Positions 48,745 through 62,211 of a DNA stretch of 64,000 bases are shown piece by piece. Origin of the DNA: Pontederia crassipes. Its lineage: Eukaryota; Streptophyta; Magnoliopsida; Commelinales; Pontederiaceae. The stretch lies in assembly GCA_030549335.1 (NCBI GenBank), contig CM060196.1:70454139-70518138 (forward strand). Direction: 5' to 3'. Both the position numbers and the translations under genes were made by a program. The notes beneath the pieces were generated by a model. It ran no database searches. It was given only the letters and a program-made list of their open reading frames with translations, and was not told the origin of the DNA. How positions within the stretch are numbered: position 1 is the first letter of the stretch; each line of letters begins with the position of its first letter.

Positions 48745-50631
48745 TTGATGAAATTAAATCTTTCTTTCATGCCCCGTAAGAACTCTTCTAATCTGCTTCA
48801 CGATAAAAATTCTCTTTCATCATGATAAAATATCGATCGTTGATAACCTCAAAAGTGTGTTTTGCGCCTAATAGGATAAAGGGTTATTTCCTCAAATCAC
48901 CCATAAGCTATCACGATTTTTCAGATATAACCCTAAGCACGAACTTCATTTTTTGGATCCTTAAACTATCATGATTTTTCCAATTTGATCCTTCCGTCCA
49001 ATTCCATCAATTTCTCGATTATCTTTTATTTTTCGCATTTGTGAAAGGTCTATTATACTCTTGTTCCAAATGTTAGTCTATTTTTCTTAAAATAATATAT
49101 AATAAAAAATAATTAAAAAAAGATGATGACATGGGGGGGCTCCGTATCGCCAGAGCAAAAGGGGAGAGGGGGCGTCGGCGCCCCCCTGAGCGAGCTCCCA
49201 TGTGCCGGCGAGCTCGTTCAGGGGTGTCGACCCCCTTTTTCTCCTTGATGAAATTAAAATTTTCTTTCATCCCCCGTAAGAACTCTTCTAATCCACTTCA
49301 CGATCGAAATCTCTTTCATTAAGATAAAATATCGATTGTTGATAACCTTCAAAGTGTGTTTTGCGCTTAACAGGATAAAGGATTATTTCCTCAAATCACT
49401 CCTAAACTATCACGATTTTTCAGATATAATCCTAAGCTACGAACTTCATCATTTGGGTCCTTAAACTACGATGATTTTTTTTTAATTTGATCATTTCATC
49501 TAATTCCGTCAATTTCTCGGTTATTTTTTATTTTTCGTATTTGTGAAAAGTCTATTATACTCCTGTTCCAAGTGTTAGTATGTTTTACTTAAAATAATAT
49601 ATAATAAAAAATATAAAAAATAATTAAAAAAATACGATGACTTGGGGGGGGGGGGGGCTCTGTGTCGCTGGATCGAAAGGGGTGAGGGGGCGCCGGCCCC
49701 CCTTTTCTCCCTCACGCGCGGTGAGGGAGAAAGGTGGGGCTAGCGTCCCCCTGAGCGAGCTCCCACGTGCCGGCGAGCTCGTTTAGGGGGTGTCGAGCCC
49801 CTTTTTCTCCTTGATGAAATTGAATTTTTCTTTCATCCCCCGTAAGAACTCTTCTAATCCACTTCACAACCGAAAATCTCTTTCATCATGATAAAATATA
49901 AGTTGTTGATAACCTCTAAAGTGTGTTTTGCGCCTAATAGGATAAAGGGTTATTTCCTCAAACCACCCCTAAACTATCATGAATTTTCAAATCTAACCTT
50001 AAGTTACGAACTTCATTTTTTGGGTCCTTAAACTATCATGATTTTTTCAATTTAATCATTCCCCAATTCAGTTAATTTCTCGATTATCTTTGATTTTTCA
50101 CATTTATAAAAAAATCTAATATGTTTTTCTTAAAATAATATATAATAAAAATATAAAAAATAATTAAAAAAGACAATGGCTTGGGTGACCCTCCATGTTG
50201 CCGGAGCGAAAGGGGGGAGGGGGGCTTCTCCCCACAAAGGGGGCGTGGGCCCCCCTTTTCTCCCTCACGTGTGGCGAGGGAGAATAGGGGGGCCGACGCC
50301 CCCGAGCAATCGAGCACGCTCAAGGCCCCCCCCAAGCGAGCCCTCGTTCAGGGGGCCTTCGCTCCAGCGACACGGGGGGTGACGCCCCTCGCCATCAAAT
50401 TTTTCTTTTTGTAATTATTTTTATTATACATTATTTTAAGTAAAATAGGCTAACACTTCTGCTACAATGGACTTTTTATAAATGCGAAAAAACTAAGATA
50501 ATCAAGAAGTTGATGGAATGATCAAATTGAAAAAATCATGATAGTTTAAAAACAAAAAAAAATGAAGTTTGTAGTTTGGGATTAGATCTAAAAAATCGTG
50601 ATAGTTTAGGGGTGATTTGAGAAAATAATCC
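48745..50631. mobile_element. Mutator-like element with tandemly triplicated left half and flank
   Basis: A complete element at 49947-50631 is flanked by TAGGATAAA (49938-49946 and 50632-50640), a perfect 9-bp duplication. Upstream, the left terminal repeat together with about 135 bp of its flank occurs twice more: units begin TTGATGAAAT at 48745, 49245 and 49811. The TIR starts are at 48881, 49380 and 49947, each preceded by the same 9-mer (one base changed in the middle copy). The first two copies stop in the GC-rich core at CTTTTTCTCC. Period lengths are 500 and 566 bp. Confidence 0.88.
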
Positions 50632-50640
50632 TAGGATAAA

Positions 50641-52880
50641 ATGTCATCTTGATCATGCATGAATTGGCGTTTGAGTCGTAATCGTGCAAAATAATTATCA
50701 AAATTTAATTAATCCGTCCACAATCGAAATATTCAGAGAATTAATAAGTAGAATTGATAAATTCAGAATTATGACTAAAAACAATTTAAAACAATGCATG
50801 CCATGATCAAATTATAGAAAAATAATTAAAATAATAATTTAAAATATGTTATATTTTGCATGCATCAATGACCATGCACATGTGATTGAAAGGTTGTTTT
50901 TTTTGGTGTCGGTCCAAATTTATGGGAGGCCTCCGATGTAAAAGGTTGTTTATTTTGATATATATTAACCACATATTTTATTGTTAATTGATCTACAATT
51001 GATTATTGTCAATTATTGTTTTGATTCGTGCTATTGATCTTGTTCTTTTTGTTTAATGCAATGTTATGATCATGGATTATATAGTTAGGACTATCATTTT
51101 GTACTTAATTGATTGTTATGAGTTTTTATTGTCACGATAAGATGACTCATAAAAAATAATATAATGAAATGACAAAGATGGACATCATAAGGTAAAAAAG
51201 ATAAAAGATGAAAGACATGAATCACAATGGGTGTGGATTATCTCAGGAGTTGATGTTAATAAATTGTTATTGATTGATAGGGGTGGGTGACAAAAGTAAA
51301 GACAAATAGTGAAACTGCCTACATTGAAGTCCACACAACGTCATCATTCATCAACACTCTTAATATATGAAATTGTCTCCACTTTGTGCAATGAATCTTA
51401 TGGGTCTGAAAGAGAACTTTTCGCTCTAGAAAAGATCTCCCGTGATTTGCATGTGACCGATAATGATAGACATGTACATAATGTAATGTCCTCTTAATCA
51501 ATGAGATCTTTCCAAATTTCAATCTTTATTGTTTATCCTATTACAATGATTTATTAAACAATTTCTATTGATTTTCACTTGCATGCTCATCAAAGCTTGC
51601 TTTGACCCAATAGTTAAGCATCATTGAATGAAAGAAGAGAACAATAACCAAACATTGATAAGCCCAATTTTATCCCCTAATCTACTTGTTTATGTATGTG
51701 TATTTTATCTACCCATTTATGTCTATTTTATACACAAAGCTCAGTTGTTAAAAGAAAATTCTTGAATCTCAAGTTCGTGTCAAAGTGACAAGCACAAAAG
51801 TCAAGCAAAGATGCAAATAGATAAAATGCTACAACTCATAAAAGGTGTTGTTGATTAAAACTCGAAGTAAATTTTAGTGATTGATATACAAGGCTATTTA
51901 ATTTCTCTCTAACAAGGCTACTATAAGGAGCTTCTTTCATCACACAAGTCGATATAACAACAATGTTGATGATGACAAATAAGCTCTCATAGAACTTAAT
52001 AGATGGTATCCTTTTATTTCCTACACACATATGTTATTTTTTATGTGGATCCTCAATTATAAAGTAAGCACTATTGTTATTCGTTACTCATCAATCGGTG
52101 TGATAATTGGGAGGTATCTCTTGCATGGGATTACTTTCGAGTTTTACGATCTAAGAAAAAGCCTATACCTACTCTTCATCTCCTAAAGGGGCTGCCACAA
52201 CTAGTTGACTATAACTACACGGCTAATTGAATCGCTTGATGTCACCAGTGGCCGTCATCTCGTAGCCAAACTTTTCCCTCAGCGTAATAGCGGCCGACAC
52301 GCTGGACAATTGGCTCTGCAGAGTCAGTGAGGGGATTATGGGTGACTAATGACCTATCAAACTCGATCTAACTCTCCACAGCTATTGGAAAACCAATATT
52401 GAGCTTCGATGATCCTCGTGGGCGTAGATCGGAGAAGATGGCAGAGGTATGATCACCAATCATACTAAATTTCTACTCATTTTCCATCTTAATTTATGTG
52501 CATATAAGTCATGAATTGTTCACATTCCGATAATTATGCTTAATATACATGCATTGATTTTCTCAGCATAATGTTATTTTATATTTGCACATTTGAGCTG
52601 GATAATATACTAATTTAGTTATTATTTGTCTAATTTTCATTTGAAGAATTGATGCTTGCTGTTTATATTGTTGCAAGATCAAAATCAAGTAGAAAAGATA
52701 AAAAAATTTGTTGGAAAAGAAGAAAGCGACCACTTGCAAGCTGCCATAAATAATGCATGAAGGAATCTTTTGGCAGAAAAAAGGACCATAGACAGGTGGC
52801 AAAATCAGAAGGAATGGAAGGTTCTGATGATGATCAAATGGTGATAATAATTCCATATATAAAAGGGATGTTCAGAAGCA
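50641..52880. other. Intergenic sequence, no gene recognised
   Basis: A mostly AT-rich stretch with a less AT-rich island at 52140-52450. That island has no open frame of note and no similarity I recognise. It may be a decayed element. Confidence 0.5.
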
Positions 52881-54100
52881 AAAAAAGCATCATCTCCTCT
52901 TCTAGTCATTTGGCTGGAGGCTAGGGTTTTCTTGCTGGAGTCTTGAAGCTGATTGTTCTTTATGTTTTATGATGTTTTTTATTTTGTTTCTCATCTGTTT
53001 TCTATTGATTTCATCATTTACGAGGAGCTAAATCTTAGCTCTCTTAGGATAGGATAGTAGTTTAATTTCTATTTATGGATGGATTATTGAAAAACACTTT
53101 TGCCACTGATGTTAGTGAATTTTTGAATATTTTTGAATCAATTTTCTGTTGATGTGAATCCTGTTTTATAATGACAACTGAGAAGTTGGTGTTTGATTCT
53201 TTCTTGCTCAGAAATAAGTCAAGAACATCATCATTTGTTTTCTGATTTAATCATTGTCAAGATCTGAATGCATCCTTTAACTTCTTGTGAATGCGAATCT
53301 CATCTTGTAATGACAACTGAGAGGCTTATTCTAGATTCTCTTGTTATTCAAAAATGAATAAAGAACATTAACAATTAGTTTTTGGATCCAATTTCATCTA
53401 TGATTTTTTAGAATTGAGTTACTTGGTTTTCTATTTTTAATCCATACTGAGAATGGATCAATTTAGCTTTTGTTGATGTGAATCTCGTACTGAAATGACA
53501 ACCGAGAGGTTGATTTTAAATTTTCTTGTTGTTTAGAGATAAACCAAGATCATTAGTACTAGTTGTGGATCTTATGGTATTTATGCATTAAGTTAGAAGT
53601 TTCATGATAATTTAATATCAGTTGAAACTCTTGTTGAATCAACCAAACTAATATTCATATGAAAGTACGATACTTAGTTCTAACTTTAATGCACTGTGAG
53701 AGCAATCTTTACAGGTTGAATCTGGTTTGATTTGTATTGCTATGTTGTTCTAATCCATCCATAACAAAACATTAGATGAACTCCATTTCTAAGAGAACCT
53801 TTCATTGATTGTTAGTTATCATTTTATATCACTTATCATAAAACACCAAAAAAAGTTAACTTAGTTTAGGATTAATTTAGATTAGTTAGTGAATTTTAAA
53901 TTTTAAATCACTATGGATACAACATTCGAGTTTGCGACTCTGATCTATGCACTTACAGTTTAGTGAAGTGAGGAGTTTATATCATATATCATTTAGTTGC
54001 ATTTTCAATTATGTGCCATTTCTGTTTTCAATCCGCATATTATGCATAGTCTACGCCTAGACATTGTTTAGTTTTCATTTGTGCATAGTTTACACCTAGA
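52881..54100. repeat. Degenerate repeats in a probable decayed LTR
   Basis: Three loosely repeated units start near 53148, 53287 and 53470, each with GATGTGAATC/GATGCGAATC-like wording, AATGACAAC(T/C)GAGAG and a following GATTCTCTTG-like block. The sequence then runs into CACTATGGATACAACATTCGAG at 53910-53935, wording like that near the ends of large plant LTRs. I found no paired copy in the window. Confidence 0.45.
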
Positions 54101-54266
54101 CCTTAGTCTTTTGCATTCTATGCATAGATTTCAAGAAACCAGTCAACTAATCACACTCTCCAATATTTATATCAAGGTACAGAGGTGAAGAAATAGTGGA
54201 AGAAACATAATGAAGAAGAAGATTCTATTAAGAGAAATTGAATTACAGAGGACATAGACACACACT

Positions 54267-54590
54267 TGTTAGAAAATGAGCTCCGAAGGATCACACTGCA
54301 CACTTGCCGAAAGTGAAGAGAAGTGAGCATCAATGTAGAAGACAAAGAGAAGAAGATGTGGGGGCAAAAGGTACTTTCTATTCAATGTTTGGGACACTAA
54401 CTACATCTATTTATACTACCTAAGTAGCCGATACAAAGGATTAAATCGGATAAACTGATATTATGTGCTACAAAGTATGAAATAGAAGAAACATGACTAC
54501 TGTTAATCTTTAGCTCATTTAGCTTGATGTTTGTTTGCTTCATGCGATGATTGCATTAGAGAATATGATGTTGACATATGATTTCCAACA
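54267..54590 (-). repeat. 3' LTR of the copia-like element (complete)
   Basis: This 324-bp LTR starts TGTTAGAAAATGAGC and ends TTTCCAACA. It shares with the other copy AGAGAAGTGAGC, GTACTTTCTATTCAATG and TATTATGTGCTACAAA. Confidence 0.88.
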
Positions 54591-55464
54591 TGCCCCCTCA
54601 AGTTAACGTTGGGAAGAAAGTGGACGACAACAACTTGAAGAATTCTTGACGGCGACAAAAGATTTGCAAAACAAGAAGAATCCATCAATCACTAGGAACT
54701 TCACATGGATAGAACACTTATTGTAGAAGTCTTCGAATCGACAATGATGAAGACAATTGACAATGTGTACAAAGAACCTTGAACACCGGCAACAGAGGAG
54801 ACAAAACTCCAACAACTCCCTTGTAGGGATCAACTTAGATAATAACATAAGTGATATCAATGAGTGGGAGCTCGAAAAATGGATTGGTGACGAGCACGAC
54901 GCTGACAAAAGCAAAGTCGAAGCTAAAAAAAATTGGCGAACATCGTCGTGGAAATATTGATGAGCAAGGTCCATGTGGCCGAACTACCAACAATCAAAGA
55001 TTATGTTAGAAAAATGAACCGAAGCTCAAAGGAAAAATAAGTGACATGGCCGAAATTTGCAGAGATGGAAGAAAAACACTGAAGATAACCATGATGACAA
55101 CAAAAAACTTGGAGGAACAAAGAATAACAAACAAGAACCTGATGATAAACCAAAGCACTAAATGGAATACGATCTGCAATTGTTGGTCAGAAGGGAAAAT
55201 CACAAGAAGGAAAACTAGGGAAAAACACAAAGAGAAGTTGCGGTCGATGATTGAAATTGGAGATGATGATGATGATCTAAGAATGCGACAAAGGTGTCCA
55301 GATCGGCCTCGCGAGGACTTGTAGGCGACATGTATGTTAGTGGATCTTCTCTCCGCGATGGCAGCGACAATAAACTCAAAGGAGCTGGCAAATTTTGATA
55401 GCTGCAAGAACAGCAGCGAAGCTTAGAGCTCAGGTGGATCAGCAACAAGGTGGCTCTGATACCA

Positions 55465-55700
55465 TGTTAGAAAATGAGCTCTGAAGGATCTTGCCGCAAA
55501 CTCTCTGGAAGAGAAGAGAAGTGAGCGTCGATGTAGAAGAAAAATAAAAGAAGACGCGGGAGCAAAAAGTACTTTCTATTCAATGTGTAAAGCCACATAC
55601 CATCTATTATGCTACCTACGTAGCTGATACAATGATTAAACTAGATAAATCGGTATTATGTGCTACAAACTACGAAATAGAGAAACACGACTATTGTTAA
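55465..55700 (-). repeat. 5' LTR of the copia-like element (truncated)
   Basis: Aligned to the complete LTR from TGTTAGAAAATGAGCTC to ATTGTTAAT, then similarity stops. About 80 bp of U3 are missing, so the promoter is probably lost. Confidence 0.85.
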
Positions 55701-57460
55701 TGCCCACGCACAGTCAAGAAATATTAATGATGTATTATAAACAACATATATAATTAGGGATCAATGTACCTCTAAAGCACATTTCACTCTAGAGGGATAC
55801 TGAGCACATTTCAATCATTGATCCACTGATCAACGGTCCATGTAAATAATATTTTTAAATGATGAGATTTAATCACTTGTGATTACATTTCAATCGTTGA
55901 CAATGGTCCATATAAATAATATTTTTAAATGATGAGATCTAATCACTTGCGATTAGATCCATTGCTTAATGATTGAGATGCGCTCAAGATCCTTCTAAAA
56001 CGAAAGTTGCTTTGGAGGTACATTAATCCCATATAATTATTGCCTCGGTATTCTCCATCCCGAGTGTGGTGGAGGCAGCAATGCATGCCTCCCTTCTTAT
56101 TTGCAATGCATCCCCGTGTGACATATATGTTTATTACATGCTACACATTCAACCTTAGTAGGGGTAGTTAAGGTCGGATTCAGTTTTCGATCTAAAGAAT
56201 TACTTATTATTTTTAGTAATTTTTAAAATTAAAATCATCATAAAACTATTTTTTAAAAAATAAAAATTACCCTTTAGCAGATCAATTTTTTTGGATGATT
56301 TTTCTTGGCCCTATTTTTGTATAATTATATTTTAAAAATATACATAATAAGTTTAAATTAACAAAATAACATTTAATTATATTAACAATAAAATGTACTA
56401 CTAAAATATTAGACTTACCAAATTAGAGTTCGATAATGTGATAGAAAATATGAAATTATATATAAAAAATATTATATCTATAATAAAAAAATTATAACTT
56501 ATGAATTAATTATATAAATAAAAATAATAAAAGAATGGACATCACGGGTCCCTATAATTTTTTTTGAATGTGGCCCTAATTTTAGTCGGTGCTTTTTAAT
56601 TTACTAAAATTAATCCTAAAATATATTCGGACTCCTATTTTTTATTTTTTTCGATTCAATTTTTTCGAGTAAGGTAAATTTTCTAGCTGGTCGAGTTTTT
56701 CTTAGACCCCTAAACATTAGTAATGTATGAAACAAACTAGATGATATGATCACCACTTAGCTCTCTATGTATCTTTGCTATATGTAATTTGAATATTGTT
56801 GACCTAATTTTATTTGATTATTGTCTTAATACATTTGACAATTGAATCACATAAATATGAGAGAGGGCTTGGCATATATTTTCTCCATTGACAAACCTAT
56901 TCTAGGAGGGCAGAGGGGGTTGGGACTCGGGGTATTCAATGGGTCGAGTTAACCTTGTGAACATGACGATTCCATCTGATTTGACTTATGTCCGGTCTAG
57001 TCGGGTTCGAATTGAGAAATCCCAATTGAATTGATCCGATGATCAAATTTTTTTTATGTTTCTACTTTTTTATTTAATTTTAAGCCTATGCTTAAATTAA
57101 AAGTTTTAAAAACATTAAAATAAAAATTTTGAAGTATGGAAATCATTGGAGGCTATCCTGGTTGAGGAACACAACACCTAATGTCAGAGGAATCGACGAC
57201 AACACCACAAAGTTCGTGCCTGGAACGTGAGATGAGGAAGGGACAAAGGTGTTGGAGTGGCCGAAGAGGGAAAGACGACGAGCAAGGTCGAACGAACGAT
57301 ATGGGATTCAACGTGGTGACCTCCATAGGAAAGTTTAGTGCATGAAGTAACTCATATCTATTTAAATTTTTTATAACATTTTAAATACAACTCCATTCTT
57401 TTTAGGTTTGTATCATGAAAATATAATTATATAGAGAATAAAAACTTTGCTGCAACAATT
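55701..57460. other. AT-rich intergenic sequence with a short direct repeat
   Basis: No gene recognised. A roughly 70-bp direct repeat (about 55835-55890 and 55900-55960) shares CCATATAAATAATATTTTTAAATGATGAGATCT-type wording. The remainder is low-complexity. Confidence 0.55.
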
Positions 57461-58640
57461 ATGTCATGCACAATATTATTATATCTAAGTAGAATATGAG
57501 ATTACTATGTCTACAAATTATATCAAGAATAATTGTGGCACATGGTAATATTATTTAACAAATGCTTACCACAACATGGGTGGAGGTCATTTTGAAACAA
57601 AGGGAGATGCTTACAAGTTTTGGGCATGACCCTCGATGGTCAACGTCTCTTCAATAATTCTTGCCTCCGACAAAAAAATTCTGAATTCATGTCACCATGA
57701 ACACGAGAATCGCCCTTTATTGCTGTGTAATTGTCACAAAAAAATTACCATCAATTTACATTTATGAATATAAATGATGGATGTAACGTGTGTACTTCAA
57801 GAAATTTAATTTTAAAAAAACATTAATTAAAAAACAGATTGTCAAACAAAAGATAAATTGTCATGAACAATATTATTATGTTTAAGTAGAATATGAGATT
57901 ACTGTATACAAATTATATCAAGAGTAATATTAGCACAGGGTAATATTATTTAACAAATATTTAAGGTGGAGATGGTGGAGGTAATATTACTCTGAATCAA
58001 TGCTTACAAGTTTTGAGCATGACCCTCAATAGCCAACGTCTTTCCAATGAATCTTGCTTTCCGACAAAAATTCTTAATTTGTGTCATCATGAACAGGAGA
58101 ATTGCCCTTTATTGTTGTGTAATTGGCAAAAAAATTCACCATCTACTTATGTTTATGAATATAAATGATGGATGTGAAGTGTGTACCTTAGTAAATCTAA
58201 TAAAAAACTAGGAATTCAAAAAAACCAAAAATAGAATAGATTGTCCTACACAATATTATTATGTTTAAGTAGAATATGAGATTAATATATCTACAAAATA
58301 TATCGAGTAATCTTAGCACAGGGTAATATTATTTAACAAATGTTTAAAGTGGCGGGGTGGAGGTAATATTGCTATGAATGAAAGGAAGAGGCTTACAAGT
58401 TTTGGGCATGGCCCTCAATAGTCATTGTCTCTCCTATAAATCTTTCAGACAGAAAATTCTTAATTTGTGTTACCATGAACACGAGAATTGCCCTCTATTG
58501 CTGTGTAGTCTACAAATAGTTTGAACAAAAAAACCCATCAACTCACATTTATGGATATAAGTGACGGATGTAAAGTGTGAACCTCAATATATTTAATAAA
58601 AAATAATGATTCAAATGTCAAACAAAAGATAAATTGTCTT
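57461..58640. repeat. Tandem array, three units of about 390 bp
   Basis: Three head-to-tail units begin CAATATTATTAT at 57471, 57868 and 58251, giving periods of 397 and 383 bp. Each contains AAGTAGAATATGAGATTA, GGTAATATTATTTAACAAAT, GCTTACAAGTTTT and TTTATTGCTGTGTA-like words in the same order. The copies differ by many small changes, so the array is not young. No coding frame persists across units. Confidence 0.85.
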
Positions 58641-59060
58641 TGTGATGTCTTTCAAATAAATTAAATTGATTAAAATATTTTATAATTAAAAAACAATAAA
58701 AAATAGATTGAATGGTGAAATATGAGAACTTCAAATCTAATTACGAAAGTGTCATAATGCAAGGTTTTATATGATATGTAGATAAATTTAACAATTAAAA
58801 AACAAAAAAAAGATAATGCTTTCATATATAAGAAAAAATTAAATAGGTCATAATTAATTATGACAATTTAAAATTTAATGCCTTCATGATATCTTTATAA
58901 CAAAATAAATAAATAATAAAAAATTAATAAAAATCTAATAACTAGAAAAAAGAGAAAAAAAGATCAATGGAATTGTTGAATGTGAGACCTCCAAATCATA
59001 TTATGCATGACCTTATATTATATATTATATATATATTTAAAATGCCTTTGTATGTAATAA
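58641..59060. repeat. Dispersed repeat, copy 1 (partner at 63240-63740)
   Basis: Shares ordered words with 63240-63740: CAAATCTAATTACGAAAGTG, TTTATATGATATGTA, GGAATTGTTGAATG, GACCTCCAAA and ATATATTTAAAATGC. The two copies lie on either side of the solo LTR. Confidence 0.7.
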
Positions 59061-59145
59061 AAAATTAATATGAATTCATTAATCATCATATTGTATAACT
59101 TAATGTTGTCATAATGACAATAAAAAATGAATTAAATAGATAATT

Positions 59146-62100
59146 TGTCACGACCCCAATTTAATCCGCGAGTTAAATTAGAGTTCGCGACTCATTACGG
59201 ACGATCAAATAAAATTACGAAGAAATGCGGAAACGTGGTAATTTACTCTTTCCTTTTACAACATACATAAGAATGAAAATATCTTAAAATAAACTACACA
59301 ATTTATGATGATCCTTCAGAGCAAACCAATAATCCTTAAGTTTTACATTTTGCAAAATGCTTTTGCCTTCTTACAAAATAATACATATGAATTGTACATA
59401 ACTAAACCTTTCGACATCCTAATAGAAGGATACAAATGACTCAAATCTTTCCATCCTATCACGAATCCTTCAAATAATATCATCTCGCATGATTCCCAAG
59501 AATTATCTGAAAAATATTAAAAACAACAGAATGAGCTAAAATAGCTCAGTAAGTTAATAACCCATAACCTATGTGTTACCAACTAATTAATTTGAAGGGA
59601 CATAGAAAAGCATGCAATAATCATAATATCATGGTCTATATCTTCATACATTTACTACATACATATATAACATCCCAATCATAATCATTACACTCAATTT
59701 ACATTCACTGTTATTTAAACATATCAAACATGTGTATGCAATGCAACACTCTCATATGTATGCACGAATCGGTCGGTAGGTGGACTCTAAAGGTGGCTCC
59801 CATCGTGATCAGCGATGTAGCACTTAGCTTTATTTTACCTCATCCATTTGGGGGAACAAATCATATAGCGATAAGTGGACTCTAGAGGTGGCCCCTACGG
59901 ATTCTAGAGGTGGCCCCCATCGCGACTACTCATGATATGACACTTAGTTCCGCATGGCACTTAGCTCTAGACTATCTCATCCCATTTCTGAGGAACAAAA
60001 TGATGCATTAGATTCTAGAGGTGGCTCCCATTGTGATAAACGATGTAGCACTTAGCTGCAACCATCATACATGCAATGCATGCATATGCAGATGCATGAT
60101 TCATCACATAACGATCATATCTCGAATATCAGAAGACGAATCAAACTCATTCAAACGGAATATGATTGCATTTTATTAAATCAATCCTTAACATAGCTTT
60201 TTAATTATACCATCACTCGATCAATCATTTCAAACGGAACAACATTGCACTTCTCGTAATCCATTCATATCATATCACATATGTATTTCAAATGTGCAAT
60301 CATACAATCAATCATATATATTTTTCATAGTTGCATTTGTTGAAATCAATTCATAAACTAACCAAAATATATTTAATACATATAACAATCGATGTCACAC
60401 CAAATTAAATAGAGGTGAAAACATAGAGTAGAAGAAATCAACTTACCTATAAGGACTAACAAAATATTTTTCTTTCCCTTTCACTACTTTACTCTTCTAC
60501 TCCTATAACAATAATAGTAAGGAACACATTACTACTATGATATGAGCACAAACCTATAACACATGAAACATCATTAATTGCAAAGGGTATATGAATCTTA
60601 AGTATTTACTCTTATAACTTAAGTAACTATTTAGCATAAGGATTGACCTAATAATATGATAGATTGCACACATAGTAAAGAAAAATCCATATCTTCTTAT
60701 ATACATGACCAAATGACATCATTCAAATTTTCTTTAGTTTCATATTACATATACATTCATCTTTAAAAGTTTCATTTCCTATTTCATTATGTTTTGCTCT
60801 CATGAAAATCAACATTCAGCCTAATTTTTATGTTGTTTCTATGCCCTGACAGATTGAGTAATCTTACTTTTATGATTTATATAAAATAATAAGCATTTCA
60901 TGTTCTAGTAATTTTAATTTTCCCAAATTGTAGACATCCTAGGGTGCAAGTCATAAAATTACTTGTATTTCTCTCTATTTTTACTGAGCACAATAAAATT
61001 AACCATTACTAGCATAATCTGCCCTAAGCTCCATTCTGACAGACTGAGTAAGGATCAGTAAAATATTTATAACTTTCTCTAAACATATCATTTTTTAGTG
61101 ATTCAAATTGTCAATGAAACCTAACATTAATATCTATAACACCCTAAATTATCAAATAATTTCATGACATATTGAATTTAATACATAATTTACAAATTCG
61201 GATAGCAACTTCGGCGGACAGAGTGATAGTACCTTAAAGATACGAGCATAACTTTGTCTACAGAAATCATATTAACTTGATTCAAAAGCTCAATGAAAAT
61301 AGACTCATAGGGGATCAATTAGAATAAATTTCATAATTTTTTAATCACTCGAATGTATGAAATTATGTAGTTAAAGATTCGTGAATCAATTGAACATGGC
61401 TAGGGTTAATCTTACCCATGAACAACATGAGTTTTGCCCCATGTTCAAGTAAAATCCGAAAATAGATGGATAAGAAAGGTTCAGAGTCACACTAATTAAG
61501 AACTATGTAGTTAAAATCCAAAGAAAATGAAGTAGGAACTTACCAAACTTTAAAACCCTAGTTGCCCCTTCTCTTTTTTCTAATTTGCTTCAATCATGTA
61601 GTATGGTGTCTTCTACATTCTCTTTTTCTAATTTCGGCCAAGGGTGGTGAATAGGGCAGATGAAGGTAGTAAAGGGTGAAATGATAAGTATTAAAAGGAA
61701 GGGGGGAACCGACTTCAAGTGGTGGAAACCAGTTTTCCAAAAAGTACCCTTTTGCATTTTTCATTTATTTATTTATTTATTTATTTACTTAAGACATTAC
61801 ATGTAAATAAGAAACTATTCCCCATTTGGATTCAAATAAAATATTTAGAAAAATAAATAACTAAGGAATCGAAATCTAAATTTTTGTCCGAAGAACAAAA
61901 ATCGCGATTTCACAGATTTTTTGATTTTGTGTTTACGTTTTACCTAACTCATACACCTCCTAAAAATTCTTAAAAATCACATTTAGAATTCTTTCATATA
62001 TATGAACAATTACCGGGACTTTAATTTTCCAATTTTTCACTTTTATGAAAATTATTTTCATGCCTTAAGTAAATTCTCATCGCTTTCGCACTTTAGTTGA

Positions 62101-62206
62101 TATTGAAGTGTAAGTCTTAACATCACATTCATAGGGATTATCAATAAGATAATATAACATCACATTCATACAACTAATTATGCATGATTAACTTAGGGAT
62201 ATTACA
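59146..62206. mobile_element. Solo LTR, about 3.06 kb, with perfect 5-bp target duplication
   Basis: The segment starts TGTCACGACCCCAATTTAAT and ends GGGATATTACA (TG...CA). It is flanked on both sides by TAATT (59141-59145 and 62207-62211). There is no internal gag or pol and no second LTR, as expected after LTR-LTR recombination. Ends of the TGTCACGACC type are common in plant gypsy elements. The length is large but within the range of big-LTR families. Confidence 0.8.
59785..60060. repeat. Subrepeats within the solo LTR
   Basis: The phrase TCTAGAGGTGGC(C/T)CC recurs about four times (near 59787, 59880, 59902 and 60010), usually followed by a GATGTAGCACTTAGCT-like word. These are short internal LTR repeats. 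Confidence 0.75.
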
Positions 62207-62211
62207 TAATT

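Larger units (their letters stand above)
54267..55700 (-). mobile_element. Small non-autonomous copia-like LTR element (TRIM/LARD-like)
   Basis: The LTRs (54267-54590 and 55465-55700) enclose only about 870 bp. On the minus strand, the upstream LTR is followed by a perfect primer site TGGTATCAGAGCCA (55464-55451, initiator tRNA-Met type). The downstream LTR is preceded by a polypurine tract TTGAGGGGGCA at about 54601-54591. The LTR termini are TGTTAGAAAATGAGC and TTTCCAACA. The interior shows no gag or pol motif, so the element would need proteins in trans. The upstream LTR lacks its last roughly 80 bp, probably through a later deletion, so the target duplication is lost. Confidence 0.85.

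Noticed and set aside
54757..55324. Charged small plus-strand frames inside the copia-like element
   Set aside because: They are antisense to the element and show no gag or pol motif.
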